From Gracilibacillus lacisalsi DSM 19029 (GTDB taxonomy: Bacteria; Bacillota; Bacilli; Bacillales; Amphibacillaceae), in contig NZ_KB898671.1 of the NCBI RefSeq assembly GCF_000377765.1, positions 1-64,000 on the forward strand: a stretch of DNA of 64,000 nt, read 5' to 3'. Each line of letters begins with the position of its first letter. Position 1 is the first letter of the stretch. The notes under the pieces were generated by a model, which was not told the origin of the DNA, did no database searches, and was given only the letters and a program-made list of their open reading frames with translations. Shown here piece by piece: positions 16,832-26,658 of this stretch. Position numbers and translations under genes: made by a program.

Positions 16832-16990
16832 TTAAGCAATTTTTCTCTCATCATCGTCCTCATTCAACTTACTTAAATGTTGTCTTTTCACATCCCAGTA
16901 GTAAATCCGAGGTAGACCTGATAACAACCAATATTCATGCAATAATGAAGAGCTAACAAACCATATCATCGTCCAATCTATTAGTCTCAA
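16832..16990 (-). CDS. Small protein of unknown function (52 aa)
   Basis: Frame from TTG 16990 to TAA 16832, with GAAGGGAGAG about 8 bases upstream. Product: MRLIDWTMIWFVSSSLLHEY, then WLLSGLPRIYYWDVKRQHLS and a charged tail rich in Asp/Glu/Lys. The first half is hydrophobic and Trp-rich (a possible membrane helix at residues 4-24); the end is acidic/basic. ATG codons at residue 8 could be used instead. No family recognised. It lies upstream of the subtilisin gene on the same strand and may share its transcript. Confidence 0.45.
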   Translation of the reverse strand: MRLIDWTMIWFVSSSLLHEYWLLSGLPRIYYWDVKRQHLSKLNEDDDERKIA

Positions 16991-17064
16991 AAGAATCTCT
17001 CCCTTCGTAACTAATTTATGGCGAAGGGAAGTTGTCTCAGAACGTTTTCATTCAAAGTATGCCA

Positions 17065-17160
17065 TTTTAGTACCAAATTGATAATTTTTCGTTCGATTTT
17101 GGTACTAAAACCAACTTTAAGTACCATTTTTACTTGTTCGCTTTCTATTTTGGTACTTAA
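17065..17160. repeat. Alternating GGTACTT/AAGTACC palindrome array A (4 motifs)
   Basis: Four copies of TTTTGGTACTTAA or its complement in alternating orientation: 17065-17077, 17097-17110, 17116-17131 and 17148-17160. The central GTAC tetranucleotides begin at 17070, 17102, 17121 and 17153, spacing 32, 19, 32. The same motif and spacing recur at 29379-29527. Sequence between motifs is not conserved. It lies between the small gene at 16.9 kb and the end of the acyl-CoA ligase gene, with no reading frame of interest. Confidence 0.8.
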
Positions 17161-17221
17161 TCGGCATTTCGTTTGTGTGTATCCGTTTACAATTCCTTAG
17201 AAGTTATTATTAAAAAATATA

Positions 17222-18889
17222 TTATTTTTCATTCTCTTCTTCAACTAAGAGTCTACGCAAGGTTTTTCCGATTAATGATTTAGGGAGGCTTTCGCGAAAT
17301 TCGTATATTCGCGGTATTTTGTATGCGGCAAGTCTTTCGCGACAGAACGTCTCCAACTCCTTCTCGTCTGTAGTAGCACCTTTTTTTAAGACAATATAAG
17401 CCTTCACCGTTTCTCCACGGTATTCATCTGGCACTCCTACCGCAGCTGCATCGATTATTGCTGGATGTTCAAACAAGACCTCCTCCACTTCTCGAGGATA
17501 AATGTTAAATCCGCCGGCAATGATGAGGTCTTTTTTGCGATCGACAATGTAAAAGAAGCCGTCATCATCCATCTTTGCCATATCACCTGTATAAAGCCAT
17601 CCGTTCTTTAAGGTTTTACTCGTTTCCTCTGGGCGTTTCCAGTAGCCTTTCATAACCTGTGGTCCTTGAACGATCAGTTCCCCCACTTCACCGTTTTCAA
17701 CTTCTTCACCCGTTTCCGGATCGACAACCTTGGCGATCGTATCTGGAAAAGGAATCCCAATCGAGCCGAGTTTCCGTCTTTCCCAAATGTTATTCGCATG
17801 GGTAACGGGAGAAGCTTCAGTTAAACCGTATCCTTCAATTAACTTACCTCCGGTTATCCTCTCGAACGTTTCCTGAACCTCGCCGGGCAGCGGGGCCGCG
17901 CCACTAATACATACATTAATGGACGACAGATCAAAGTTTTTTATTTTGGGGTGATTGATTAATGACATATACATTGTTGGCGCTCCTGGAAAAGTAGTCG
18001 GCTTCTGCTTATTGATGAGCTTTAAGGTCATGTCTACATCAAACTTAGGGAGAAGCAGGAGTGTGCCCCCTAATCTTATCGACAGATTCATGAGCGTGGT
18101 CATCCCAAATACATGAAAAAATGGGAGTGTCGCTAAGTATCGTTCTTTCTTCTCCTCACTACGATATACCCAAGCTTTTGTCTGTAATGTATTGGAGACA
18201 AGGTTATAGTGGGTAAGCATGACACCTTTGGACACACCTGTAGTACCACCTGTGTACTGAAGCAGAGCTAAATCTTCCTCTGCATCGATTTTAACGTTAA
18301 TGGGGTTAGTCGATGCAATGGATAGAAGTTTCTTAAAAGAATGTGTTTGCTGATCGTAGCTGACCTCCATTGACAAGCCATCTTTTTTGGCTTTTATCGG
18401 GTACAGTATATTTTTCGGAAATGGCAAGTAGTCCTTAAATGAGGTGAAAATGGTATGTCTTACTTCTACTTTCGGCAATACGTTTTTGACACGCTTAAAT
18501 AAATGATCCAAGGCGATAAGAACTGTCGCTTCAGAATCATTCAGCTGGTGCTCTAACTCTCTTTCCACATAAAGCGGATTGGTTTGAACGACAATCGCGC
18601 CTATCATTAATGCTCCGTAGTATGCGATGACGGATTGAGGACAATTCGGGAGCATAATTGCTACCCGATCGCCCTTTTCAACCCCTAAATCTTTTAAAAC
18701 ATTGCTAAACTGGTATGTTTCCTTTAATAACTGCTCATAGGTGATCTTTTTTCCATAGAAAAACAGGGCTGTATGTTGAGGATGTTTTTCTGCAGTATCT
18801 ATCAAGAATTGAGCCAAATTTTGCTTTGGATATTCGTATGACGGTGCGACTTCTTCGGGGTAATACGCTAACCATACTTTTTCAGACAT
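17222..18889 (-). CDS. lcfA: Long-chain fatty acid-CoA ligase (AMP-forming)
   Basis: Activates fatty acids to acyl-CoA using ATP, the entry step of beta-oxidation. The start is ATG 18889, with GGAGAG 6-7 bases upstream; the TTG at 18895 touches that site. The 555-residue ANL enzyme shows the P-loop LLQYTGGTTGVSKGVMLTH, GYGLTEASPV, the YTGDMAKMDDDGFFYIVDRKKDLIIAGGFNIYP hinge block and the catalytic Lys near KSLIGKTLRR. It is the last gene of the minus-strand fad operon, 29 bases after fadE. The paralogue family is large, so chain-length preference is uncertain. Confidence 0.92.
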   Translation of the reverse strand: MSEKVWLAYYPEEVAPSYEYPKQNLAQFLIDTAEKHPQHTALFFYGKKITYEQLLKETYQFSNVLKDLGVEKGDRVAIMLPNCPQSVIAYYGALMIGAIVVQTNPLYVERELEHQLNDSEATVLIALDHLFKRVKNVLPKVEVRHTIFTSFKDYLPFPKNILYPIKAKKDGLSMEVSYDQQTHSFKKLLSIASTNPINVKIDAEEDLALLQYTGGTTGVSKGVMLTHYNLVSNTLQTKAWVYRSEEKKERYLATLPFFHVFGMTTLMNLSIRLGGTLLLLPKFDVDMTLKLINKQKPTTFPGAPTMYMSLINHPKIKNFDLSSINVCISGAAPLPGEVQETFERITGGKLIEGYGLTEASPVTHANNIWERRKLGSIGIPFPDTIAKVVDPETGEEVENGEVGELIVQGPQVMKGYWKRPEETSKTLKNGWLYTGDMAKMDDDGFFYIVDRKKDLIIAGGFNIYPREVEEVLFEHPAIIDAAAVGVPDEYRGETVKAYIVLKKGATTDEKELETFCRERLAAYKIPRIYEFRESLPKSLIGKTLRRLLVEEENEK

Positions 18890-18918
18890 ATCCAACTCTC
18901 CTTTTTGGCTATGGCATG

Positions 18919-20694
18919 TTAAACGACATACTTCTCAGCTGAAATGACACGCTCTGCAATTTGTCTTTTCAATGCAACTGTATTGACTGGTGTTCGGCGA
19001 GTGAGTTTTTTTACTATAGACAATTGGGCTTGAAGCATATCACCTGACTCTATCGCAGCTAACGCATCCTTAGCAAAAGACTCGATTGTTTCAAATGATT
19101 CGTGAACAAATACTTGAGTCATCGTGATCGCATTTGCCGCTTTCTCTTCACCTTCGTTCGCGATCAATTTCTTCGTTCTAAGTAATGCACTTTCAGCTGC
19201 GTACACTTGAATCATAATATCTGCTAAATGACTTAGAATTTCTTGTTCTTTTTCAAGCTCTTGTTGGTATTTTTGTACAGCTAAACCGCCAAGCATGAGG
19301 AAGATTTTCTTGGCCATTTTAATCATGTATTGTTCTTGTTCTAAGAGCCCTTCAAACGTGCGTTGTGGCATAAACGTAAGTAATTCTTCTTGTAACTGTT
19401 GAGCTTTCTGCATCAGCGGAAGTTCGCCCTTCATTGCTCGCTTAATCAACGTACCCGGAATTAATAAACGGTTGATTTCATTTGTTCCTTCAAAAATTCG
19501 ATTGATGCGTGAGTCACGATAGATGCGCTCGATTTTGTATTCCTTGATAAATCCATAGCCACCGTAAATTTGCACACCTTCATCAGCAATAAAATCTAAT
19601 GTCTCAGATCCAAATGCTTTATTGATCGAACACTCTAGCGCATACTCAGCAATTGCTTTGGCAGAAGCCACCCCTGCATCAGAACTGTTGAAATCAATAT
19701 CTTTCATACTCGCATCTATTAATCCAGCTGTTCGGTACACCATACTATCAAGAACGTAGGCCCCTATATTCATTTCTGCTAATTTTTTACGAATGAGAGG
19801 AAAAGATGAAATGGGCTGCTTAAATTGAACTCTTTCATTCGCATAGGCCGATGCTAGTTCAATCGTATCCTTCGAGGAACCAAGACAACCTGCCGCAAGC
19901 TTAAATCGACCAATATTCAAGATGTTGAAGGCGATAAGATGACCTTTTCCAACCTCCCACAACAAATTCTCTGTAGGAACCTTCACATCTTCCAAAATTA
20001 ATGGACACGTTGAGGAGCCTTTGATACCCATCTTCTGTTCTTCTGGTCCAGTACTGACTCCTTCCATTGTTCTCTCTACAATAAATGTACTAAAATCTGT
20101 TCCATTTACTTTAGCATAAACAATGAAAATATCAGCAAAGGCTGCATTTGTAATAAATTGCTTTGTTCCATTTAAGATAAAGTGCTTACCATCCTCCGAT
20201 AATGTAGCAGTAGTTTTGGCACCTAGTGCATCTGAACCAGAAGATGGTTCTGTTAAACAATAAGCGGCAATTTTTTCCCCACTAGCTAATGGAGGCAGAT
20301 ATTTTTGCTTTTGCTCTTCTGATCCGAAGTAAACGATCGGCAAGGTACCAATCCCGACATGTGCTCCAAGGGATAGACCAAAGGACGACGCCTTAGATAA
20401 TCGTTCACTGATCAATGTCGAGCTTACTTTATCGAGACCAAGACCTTGATATTGTTCTGGCACATCAGCACTAAGAAGTCCCAATTCTCCTGCCTTTTGC
20501 AGTAGTGTTACGGTAAGGTCGTAATTTAAGCTTTCAATCGCTTCATCCTGTGGCAGAATCTCTCCTTCAATAAAATCCTTTGTTGTTTCGGCAATCATTC
20601 GCTGTTCCTGAGTGAAATCCTCTGGTGTAATGACCGAGTTATAATCGACATCGTCAATAATAAAACTTCCACCAACTATTTTTTCCTCCATCAT
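18919..20694 (-). CDS. fadE: Acyl-CoA dehydrogenase
   Basis: FAD enzyme for the first oxidation of beta-oxidation, passing electrons to EtfAB, which is encoded nearby. The start at ATG 20694 (MMEEKIVGGSF) has AAAGGGG 6 bases before it; the frame extends to 20715 without a site. The 591 residues match the long B. subtilis FadE (YusJ) type rather than the 380-residue class. It has AYCLTEPSSGSDALGAKTTA, the GIKGSSTC loop, the IYGGYGFIKEYKIERIYRDSRI region with catalytic Glu in FEGTNEINRLL, and an extra C-terminal helical domain of about 180 residues. It is 36 bases downstream of fadA. Confidence 0.94.
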   Translation of the reverse strand: MMEEKIVGGSFIIDDVDYNSVITPEDFTQEQRMIAETTKDFIEGEILPQDEAIESLNYDLTVTLLQKAGELGLLSADVPEQYQGLGLDKVSSTLISERLSKASSFGLSLGAHVGIGTLPIVYFGSEEQKQKYLPPLASGEKIAAYCLTEPSSGSDALGAKTTATLSEDGKHFILNGTKQFITNAAFADIFIVYAKVNGTDFSTFIVERTMEGVSTGPEEQKMGIKGSSTCPLILEDVKVPTENLLWEVGKGHLIAFNILNIGRFKLAAGCLGSSKDTIELASAYANERVQFKQPISSFPLIRKKLAEMNIGAYVLDSMVYRTAGLIDASMKDIDFNSSDAGVASAKAIAEYALECSINKAFGSETLDFIADEGVQIYGGYGFIKEYKIERIYRDSRINRIFEGTNEINRLLIPGTLIKRAMKGELPLMQKAQQLQEELLTFMPQRTFEGLLEQEQYMIKMAKKIFLMLGGLAVQKYQQELEKEQEILSHLADIMIQVYAAESALLRTKKLIANEGEEKAANAITMTQVFVHESFETIESFAKDALAAIESGDMLQAQLSIVKKLTRRTPVNTVALKRQIAERVISAEKYVV

Positions 20695-20730
20695 TGTGTT
20701 CCCCTTTCTAATCATGATGCTGGTATTTTT

Positions 20731-21915
20731 TTAGCTTGGATGCACTTCAAACACACTAGCTGCACCCATACCTCCACCGATACACATCGAAACGACTCCG
20801 TACCCACCGCCTCGGCGTTTCAGCTCATAAAGTAAGGTGGAGGTTAACTTGGCCCCTGTACATCCGAGAGGATGGCCAAGTGCAATTGCTCCTCCATTCA
20901 CGTTTACTTTCTCTTCATCTATTTTCAGTTCGCGAATGATTGGCAAACATTGTGCTGCAAATGCTTCGTTTATTTCAAAAAGTTCAATGTCATCCTGGCT
21001 CACCCCTGCCATATCAAGGGCTTTGGGAATCGCCTTGATCGGACCAATCCCCATAATCTCAGGTTCAACGCCAGCCACTGCAAAGGATCTAAAGGTAGCT
21101 AATGGTTTTAAACCAAGTGCTTCCGCTTTTTCTTTACTCATTACTACACATGCTGCTGCACCATCACTCATTTGCGATGAGTTACCAGCAGTTACAGTTC
21201 CTCCCTGCTTGAACGCTGGTTTGAGTCCTGCCAGTACGTCAACACTTGTAGCCGCACGAACCCCTTCGTCCGTGTCGACAACGCTTTGTTCTTCCCAAGG
21301 ATTCCCGTTCTCATCAACACCCTTACGCACTGTTTGTACGGGGACAATTTCTTCTTTAAACTTGCCTGCTTGCATAGCTGCTGCTGCTTTCTGATGGCTC
21401 ATTGCGGCAAAGTGATCCTGATCGTTTCGTGAAACATCAAATCGTGCTGCTACTTCTTCAGCCGTAAAGCCCATCCCCATATAGATTTCAGGCATTTCAT
21501 CGACAATTTGTGGATGTGGAGACATCTTAAACCCTGACATCGGAACATGACTCATACTTTCTACTCCTCCGCCGATAACAACATCTGCATGACCGAGCAT
21601 AACACGCTCTGCGGCAAAGGCAATTGACTGTAAGCCTGATGAGCAAAAACGATTGATCGTTATCGCTGGAGTTGTAGCCGGAAAACCAGCATAAAGGGAA
21701 ATAATTCTTGCGACATTTAACCCTTGCTCTCCTTCAGGCATGGCACAGCCAATAATGATATCCTCCACATCCTCTTTCTTTAACCCTTGAGCCCGATCCA
21801 TGACCGCATTTAAAACCGTACTACCTAGATCCTCTATCCGTGTTTGGGCAAAACGGCCTTTCTTTGCCTTCCCTACTGGTGTACGTGCAATCGATACAAT
21901 CACTGCTTCTCTCAC
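20731..21915 (-). CDS. fadA: Acetyl-CoA C-acyltransferase (3-ketoacyl-CoA thiolase)
   Basis: Thiolytic cleavage of 3-ketoacyl-CoA, the last step of each beta-oxidation round. The 394-residue thiolase has the nucleophile Cys in [14 protein letters not shown] (about residue 90), INEAFAAQ with the active-site His region, [19 protein letters not shown] and the C-terminal Cys in [19 protein letters not shown] precedes the ATG at 21915. It lies 20 bases after fadN and upstream of fadE, the same order as the B. subtilis fadNAE operon. Confidence 0.95.
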   Translation of the reverse strand: MREAVIVSIARTPVGKAKKGRFAQTRIEDLGSTVLNAVMDRAQGLKKEDVEDIIIGCAMPEGEQGLNVARIISLYAGFPATTPAITINRFCSSGLQSIAFAAERVMLGHADVVIGGGVESMSHVPMSGFKMSPHPQIVDEMPEIYMGMGFTAEEVAARFDVSRNDQDHFAAMSHQKAAAAMQAGKFKEEIVPVQTVRKGVDENGNPWEEQSVVDTDEGVRAATSVDVLAGLKPAFKQGGTVTAGNSSQMSDGAAACVVMSKEKAEALGLKPLATFRSFAVAGVEPEIMGIGPIKAIPKALDMAGVSQDDIELFEINEAFAAQCLPIIRELKIDEEKVNVNGGAIALGHPLGCTGAKLTSTLLYELKRRGGGYGVVSMCIGGGMGAASVFEVHPS

Positions 21916-21935
21916 AAAGTCACCTCATTTCTAAT

Positions 21936-24332
21936 TTAATTACGTAATGGTTTCCCTTTGCTTAACATATACTGCATGCGCTGCCTAGTTTTCGGCTCAC
22001 CACACAAACTTAAGAAAGCTTCCCGTTCGAGATCGAGCATATATTGCTCACTCACTCGTGTCCCCGCAGGAACATCCCCTCCAGCTAATACGTGAGCCAG
22101 TTTATTGGCTATTAGTTGGTCATGATCACTGATATAACCAGCTAACTTCATTTGATAAGCACCTAACTTCAACAACGCCTTCCCTTCGCTTCCAACTACA
22201 CGAATCTCTTCTTTTGGCTCTGGTGTATAGTCTTGCTCAACCAACCGCAGTGCAGCTTGCTTTGCTTCGTAAATTAAATGATCTTGATGAACAACAACAT
22301 TATCCTGATCACGCAAATAGCCAAGCTTTTTCGCATCTAGTGCACTTGTCGATACCTTTGCCATGCCGATCGTTTCAAATATTTGGTTGACATATGGTTG
22401 TAAATCAGCCTCCGGATTCGTAACAGAGTTGCTAAGACGACAGATCAGTTCCTTACACCCGCCACCTGCTGGTATTAAGCCAACACCAACCTCGACTAAT
22501 CCGTAGTACGTTTCTGCCGAGGCGACAACTTGATCGGCTGGCAGACAAACCTCAACACCTCCACCTAAGGTCATCCGATGTGGAGCTGCAATAACAGGCT
22601 TTTCAAACTGTTTTAAATGATACATCGTATTTTGAAACTGGCGGATAATATGGTCGACTTCATCCCATTCCTCATCCTGTGCTTCCATTAAAAGCATCAT
22701 TAAATTAGCACCAACACAGAAATTACGTCCTTGATTGGCAATAACGAGTCCATCGTAATTGCGACGGACTTCTTTGATACTTTCTTCAATCATCATTAAA
22801 ATTTCCGCACCGATCGCATTATTAGGGGAATGAAACTCCAAACAAGCTATTCCGTCACCAAGGTCAAGTAGGCTAGCTCCACTGTTGGATTTCACAACCT
22901 TATTTTGCTCTTTAAGTGTACGTAGCGAAATCACTTCAGGCTTTGGCTCTATTTGCTTATAGACACTATCTGATGCGAAAAACATGGTACCTTCTTGCTT
23001 CTTGTAAAAGGATTGGTTTCCGGCTTTAATCCAATCTTTTACCCATCGTGGAACACTTTCTCCTTCTGCTTCCATCCGCTTTACGGACGTCTCTAATCCA
23101 ATCGCATCCCACGTTTCGAATGGACCAAGCTCCCAATTAAAGCCCCATTTCATCGCTTGATCAATTTCTAAAATCGAATCGGCAATTTCTCCTACTTTTT
23201 CTGCTGAATAAAGAAGTACTTTTTTGAGCGTATTCCAAGCTAGTTCCGAGTATTGATCTTGCGTCCCTAACAGTGCTTTTAACTTTTGTTTTGTTCCTTT
23301 TGCCATTTTTGCAGCTTCCAAAGATGCACCGACAGTTTTCTTTTGTGGCTCATATTCCATGGTCTGGACGTTAAGGGAGAGAATCTCCTTCCCCTTTTCG
23401 TTTTTTACCTTTTTATAAAAGCCCTGCCCCGTTTTCTCACCAATCCATCCTTTTTCAACTAGCTTTCGTAAAATCTCCGGTACCTTGAACACCTTCTTCT
23501 CTTCCTCATCAGTCAATTTATCGTACATATTGTTAGCAATATGTACAAACGTATCAAGTCCCACTAAGTCCAATGTTCGAAATGTCGCACTTTTCGGACG
23601 CCCGATTGCCGGTCCTGTACATGCGTCAATTTCTTCAACTGTATAGCCATTATCAAGCATTTCGTTAAGTGTGATATGCAAACTGTACGCTCCGATCCGG
23701 TTAGCGATAAAGTTTGGCGTATCCTTCGCAATTACAACACCTTTACCGAGCTTTTTCTCACAAAATTGATTCATCCTATCTATGATTTCGGTTTGTGTTT
23801 GCTTGCCTGGAATAATTTCTAATAGTTTCATATAACGAGGCGGATTGAAAAAATGTGTGCCTAGAAAATGTTCTTTAAATACATTGCTACGACCATCTAC
23901 CATGGCATTGATGGAAATACCTGACGTATTAGAACTGACAATAATACCCTTCTCCCATACTTTTTCAACACGCTCCAAAAGCTGCTTCTTAATGGCAAGG
24001 TTTTCAACAATCACTTCTACAACCCAATCTACTTCTTTGATTCGTTCGAGATCATCCTCGATATTGCCAGGAGTTATAAACGACGCCAAATCCTCATCAT
24101 ACAATGGGGCTGGCTTTGTTTTCTTCAGTCTTTTGATTGCATTTATAGCTAAACGGTTACGGACTTCTTTACTATCTAGACGCAGTCCTTTTCTTTTTTC
24201 ATCTTCTGTTAATTGATCAGGGACCATATCGAGCAAAAGACAAGGGATACCCACGTTTGCTAAGTGGGCTGCGATGCTTGCTCCCATAACGCCCGAACCA
24301 ATTACAGCTGCACGTCGAATTTGTCTTTCCAT
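21936..24332 (-). CDS. fadN: 3-hydroxyacyl-CoA dehydrogenase / enoyl-CoA hydratase
   Basis: Bifunctional enzyme (798 aa) performing hydration and NAD-dependent oxidation of acyl-CoA intermediates. The N-terminal dehydrogenase half has the Rossmann motif GSGVMGASIAAHLA (about residues 12-25), the THFFNPPRYMKLLEIIPG block with catalytic His and the KDTPNFIANRIG segment. The C-terminal half carries an enoyl-CoA hydratase fold with GRNFCVGANLMML and HRMTLGGGVEVCLPAD. Order and size equal B. subtilis FadN (YusL). AGGAGG stands upstream of the ATG. It follows fadF by 22 bases, so fadF-fadN-fadA-fadE-ligase probably form one operon. Confidence 0.95.
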   Translation of the reverse strand: MERQIRRAAVIGSGVMGASIAAHLANVGIPCLLLDMVPDQLTEDEKRKGLRLDSKEVRNRLAINAIKRLKKTKPAPLYDEDLASFITPGNIEDDLERIKEVDWVVEVIVENLAIKKQLLERVEKVWEKGIIVSSNTSGISINAMVDGRSNVFKEHFLGTHFFNPPRYMKLLEIIPGKQTQTEIIDRMNQFCEKKLGKGVVIAKDTPNFIANRIGAYSLHITLNEMLDNGYTVEEIDACTGPAIGRPKSATFRTLDLVGLDTFVHIANNMYDKLTDEEEKKVFKVPEILRKLVEKGWIGEKTGQGFYKKVKNEKGKEILSLNVQTMEYEPQKKTVGASLEAAKMAKGTKQKLKALLGTQDQYSELAWNTLKKVLLYSAEKVGEIADSILEIDQAMKWGFNWELGPFETWDAIGLETSVKRMEAEGESVPRWVKDWIKAGNQSFYKKQEGTMFFASDSVYKQIEPKPEVISLRTLKEQNKVVKSNSGASLLDLGDGIACLEFHSPNNAIGAEILMMIEESIKEVRRNYDGLVIANQGRNFCVGANLMMLLMEAQDEEWDEVDHIIRQFQNTMYHLKQFEKPVIAAPHRMTLGGGVEVCLPADQVVASAETYYGLVEVGVGLIPAGGGCKELICRLSNSVTNPEADLQPYVNQIFETIGMAKVSTSALDAKKLGYLRDQDNVVVHQDHLIYEAKQAALRLVEQDYTPEPKEEIRVVGSEGKALLKLGAYQMKLAGYISDHDQLIANKLAHVLAGGDVPAGTRVSEQYMLDLEREAFLSLCGEPKTRQRMQYMLSKGKPLRN

Positions 24333-24354
24333 CCTATTAACCTCCTGTTCTATG

Positions 24355-26496
24355 TCATCCTGTCAGTTTGTTAGAGCTAGACACGCCAAATACCGCTTGC
24401 TCTAAAATTTCGGCAATATCCTTTGCCTTCACATCGTCCTCTACTTCGATTGCTTTCGTGCCATCATCTAGCATCGTGAGACAATACGGACAGGCACTAC
24501 TAATCACTGTTGGATTTACATCAAGTGCTTGTTCTGTGCGAGCTAGATTTACCCGCTTTCCAGCGGTTTCCTCCATCCACATCATCCCTCCTCCTGCACC
24601 ACAGCACATGCCATTCTCACGGTTACGATCCATCTCAACTAATTCGACACCTTTAATCGAACGGAGAATATCTCGTGGCTGGTCATATACATTGTTATAG
24701 CGTCCTAGATAACAGGAATCATGATACGTAATCCGTTCATCCAATTCATACGTTGGCGTTAATCGACCGTCTTTCACTAGCTGATTGAGAAGCTCCGTAT
24801 GATGAAGGACCTCAACCCCGTCTAAACCAAACTCTGGGTACTCATTTTTTAATGTATTAAAAGTATGCGGACAGGCTGTAACGATTTTTTTCACGTTGTA
24901 TTTCTTTAATGTTGCAATGTTTTCCATGCACAACTCTTGGAAAAGTAGTTCATTACCCATTCTTCTCGGCGTATCACCGGAATTCTTCTCTTCGTTGCCA
25001 AGAATCGCAAAGTTGACACCTGCTTCATTTAGCAATCTTACAAATGCACGAGACACTTTGCGACTGCGATTATCGTAAGACCCCATTGAACCAACAAAGT
25101 AAAGAATATCAAAATCAGGATTTTCCTTTACTGTCGGAACCGGAATTCCGTCAATGTCTTCCACCCACTTCGCACGATCTTTGCGATTGATTCCCCATGG
25201 ATTCCCTTGGCGCTCAATGTTTTGCATTGCACGTTGGCCTTCATGAGGAACACTACCTTCCATGAGCAGTAAATGTCGACGCAAGTCTACGATTTTATCC
25301 ACATGTTCATTCCCGACCGGACATTGATCCTCACAGTTCCGACATGTCGTACATGCCCAAATCTCCTCCTCGGTCATCACATCGCCAACGAGATTTAGTT
25401 CCTCTACATTGTTATCACTTGTCGACCACATCTGTTGCTGGAGTGTCATCGTCGGTTGAATCGTCGTCCCTTGCCCCCACTCGACCTGCTCTCTATCAAC
25501 ATCTTGAATGCTGTGTATACCATAATTAGACTGCGGTACCCAAGGTGATTTCGATGTGATCGCTGCACCTTTTTCAGTAAGGTGGTCTCGCAACTTTACA
25601 ATAAGATGCATTGGCGAAAGCAGCTTACCCGTATTAGAAGCTGGACAGACATCCGTGCAACGTCCACATTCAACACAGGAATAGAAATCGAGCATTTGTT
25701 GTTGTGTAAAATCTTCTATTTTTCCAACACCGAATGATTCCGCATTTTCATCTTCAAGATCAAGGCTTCTCAATTGACCAACCGGTTCTGTTCGTCTTAA
25801 AAAAATGTTGATCGGAGCAACCATCAGATGAAAATGTTTTGATTGCGGAACATATACTAAAAACGCTAATAATATCAATAAATGTGCCCACCAAAACGTG
25901 AAAAAAAGAATCTGTGCTGTCATCTCTTCAACCGACATAAAAGCTGCTGCAATCAAAGAGGAAAGCGGTGAATACCAAGAAAAAGAGAGATCATGTAGAA
26001 CCCGCTCTAATCCTAGTGTCAAAAGAACCGATAACATTAAGGAAAAAATAAAGTAAATAACGATGCTCGGTTTTTTTCCTCTTTTTAAACGAGGTAGTTT
26101 CTCACCATAACGGCGATAGGCTGCATAACCAACTGCAAGAAATATAAGAAAGACCGTTACTTCCTGAAAGAGGTTAAAGACGTGATAGCCTGGAATCGGA
26201 AGTCGATCTGCCCCAAGGCCCTTGACAATGATATCCAAGGCCCCAAATTGTAAGATGATAAAGCCATAAAAAATAATGACATGCATGATCCCACTTTTTT
26301 TATGCTTCAATAATTTTGATTGACCGAATACTTGCGAGACAAACGTTCTCAAGCGTTCATCGAGATTCTTTTCGATTTCCACCTGCTTTCCTAACTTAAT
26401 ATATAAGTAACGACGATAAACCACTTTCCCAAATAAATACAAGCCGTAACCAGTTACTAGAAGAAATGCGAGAAATTGAATCCATTGCCAAGCCAC
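24355..26496 (-). CDS. fadF: Membrane iron-sulfur oxidoreductase (ETF:quinone-type electron acceptor)
   Basis: Likely passes beta-oxidation electrons from EtfAB to menaquinone; B. subtilis FadF (YwjF) is the model. The start is set at GTG 26496 (VAWQWIQFLAF) with AAGGGAG 8 bases upstream; the frame extends to 26574 but without a site. The 713-residue protein has about six N-terminal membrane spans (nitrate-reductase-gamma-like, residues about 1-235), then two [4Fe-4S] motifs, CVECGRCTDVCPA and CTTCRNCEDQCPVG. Two cysteine-rich CCG domains follow (TACPHTFNT and MCCGAGGGMMW-ACPYC), as in heterodisulfide reductase HdrD/GlpC. It is the first gene of the minus-strand fad operon, divergent from etfB. 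Confidence 0.9.
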   Translation of the reverse strand: MAWQWIQFLAFLLVTGYGLYLFGKVVYRRYLYIKLGKQVEIEKNLDERLRTFVSQVFGQSKLLKHKKSGIMHVIIFYGFIILQFGALDIIVKGLGADRLPIPGYHVFNLFQEVTVFLIFLAVGYAAYRRYGEKLPRLKRGKKPSIVIYFIFSLMLSVLLTLGLERVLHDLSFSWYSPLSSLIAAAFMSVEEMTAQILFFTFWWAHLLILLAFLVYVPQSKHFHLMVAPINIFLRRTEPVGQLRSLDLEDENAESFGVGKIEDFTQQQMLDFYSCVECGRCTDVCPASNTGKLLSPMHLIVKLRDHLTEKGAAITSKSPWVPQSNYGIHSIQDVDREQVEWGQGTTIQPTMTLQQQMWSTSDNNVEELNLVGDVMTEEEIWACTTCRNCEDQCPVGNEHVDKIVDLRRHLLLMEGSVPHEGQRAMQNIERQGNPWGINRKDRAKWVEDIDGIPVPTVKENPDFDILYFVGSMGSYDNRSRKVSRAFVRLLNEAGVNFAILGNEEKNSGDTPRRMGNELLFQELCMENIATLKKYNVKKIVTACPHTFNTLKNEYPEFGLDGVEVLHHTELLNQLVKDGRLTPTYELDERITYHDSCYLGRYNNVYDQPRDILRSIKGVELVEMDRNRENGMCCGAGGGMMWMEETAGKRVNLARTEQALDVNPTVISSACPYCLTMLDDGTKAIEVEDDVKAKDIAEILEQAVFGVSSSNKLTG

Positions 26497-26568
26497 ATTG
26501 ATCGCTCCCTTCCTGATACTTAGTAGGCTCAGAAAAGCTTTTGAGCCACCCTTTACCTTACAAGAAAC

Positions 26569-26582
26569 ACACATGAATGTGT
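26569..26582. promoter_or_regulatory. Perfect palindrome in the fadF-etfB divergent region
   Basis: ACACAT-GA-ATGTGT is a perfect inverted repeat with a 2-base centre between the fadF start and etfB. It contains TGAATG, the half-site word of the B. subtilis FadR operator (TGAATGAATA-TCATTCA), but the full palindrome differs. It could be an operator controlling both divergent transcripts. Confidence 0.35.
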
Positions 26583-26658
26583 AAGGGCTCTCATATTATG
26601 GATATGAACGTGATTATTAGAAAATGCTTACCATTTATGTTGGAAAGGAGAATGATAA

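Noticed and set aside
20837-21394. 185-codon antisense frame inside fadA
   Set aside because: Shadow frame caused by codon bias of the thiolase gene; no ribosome binding site.
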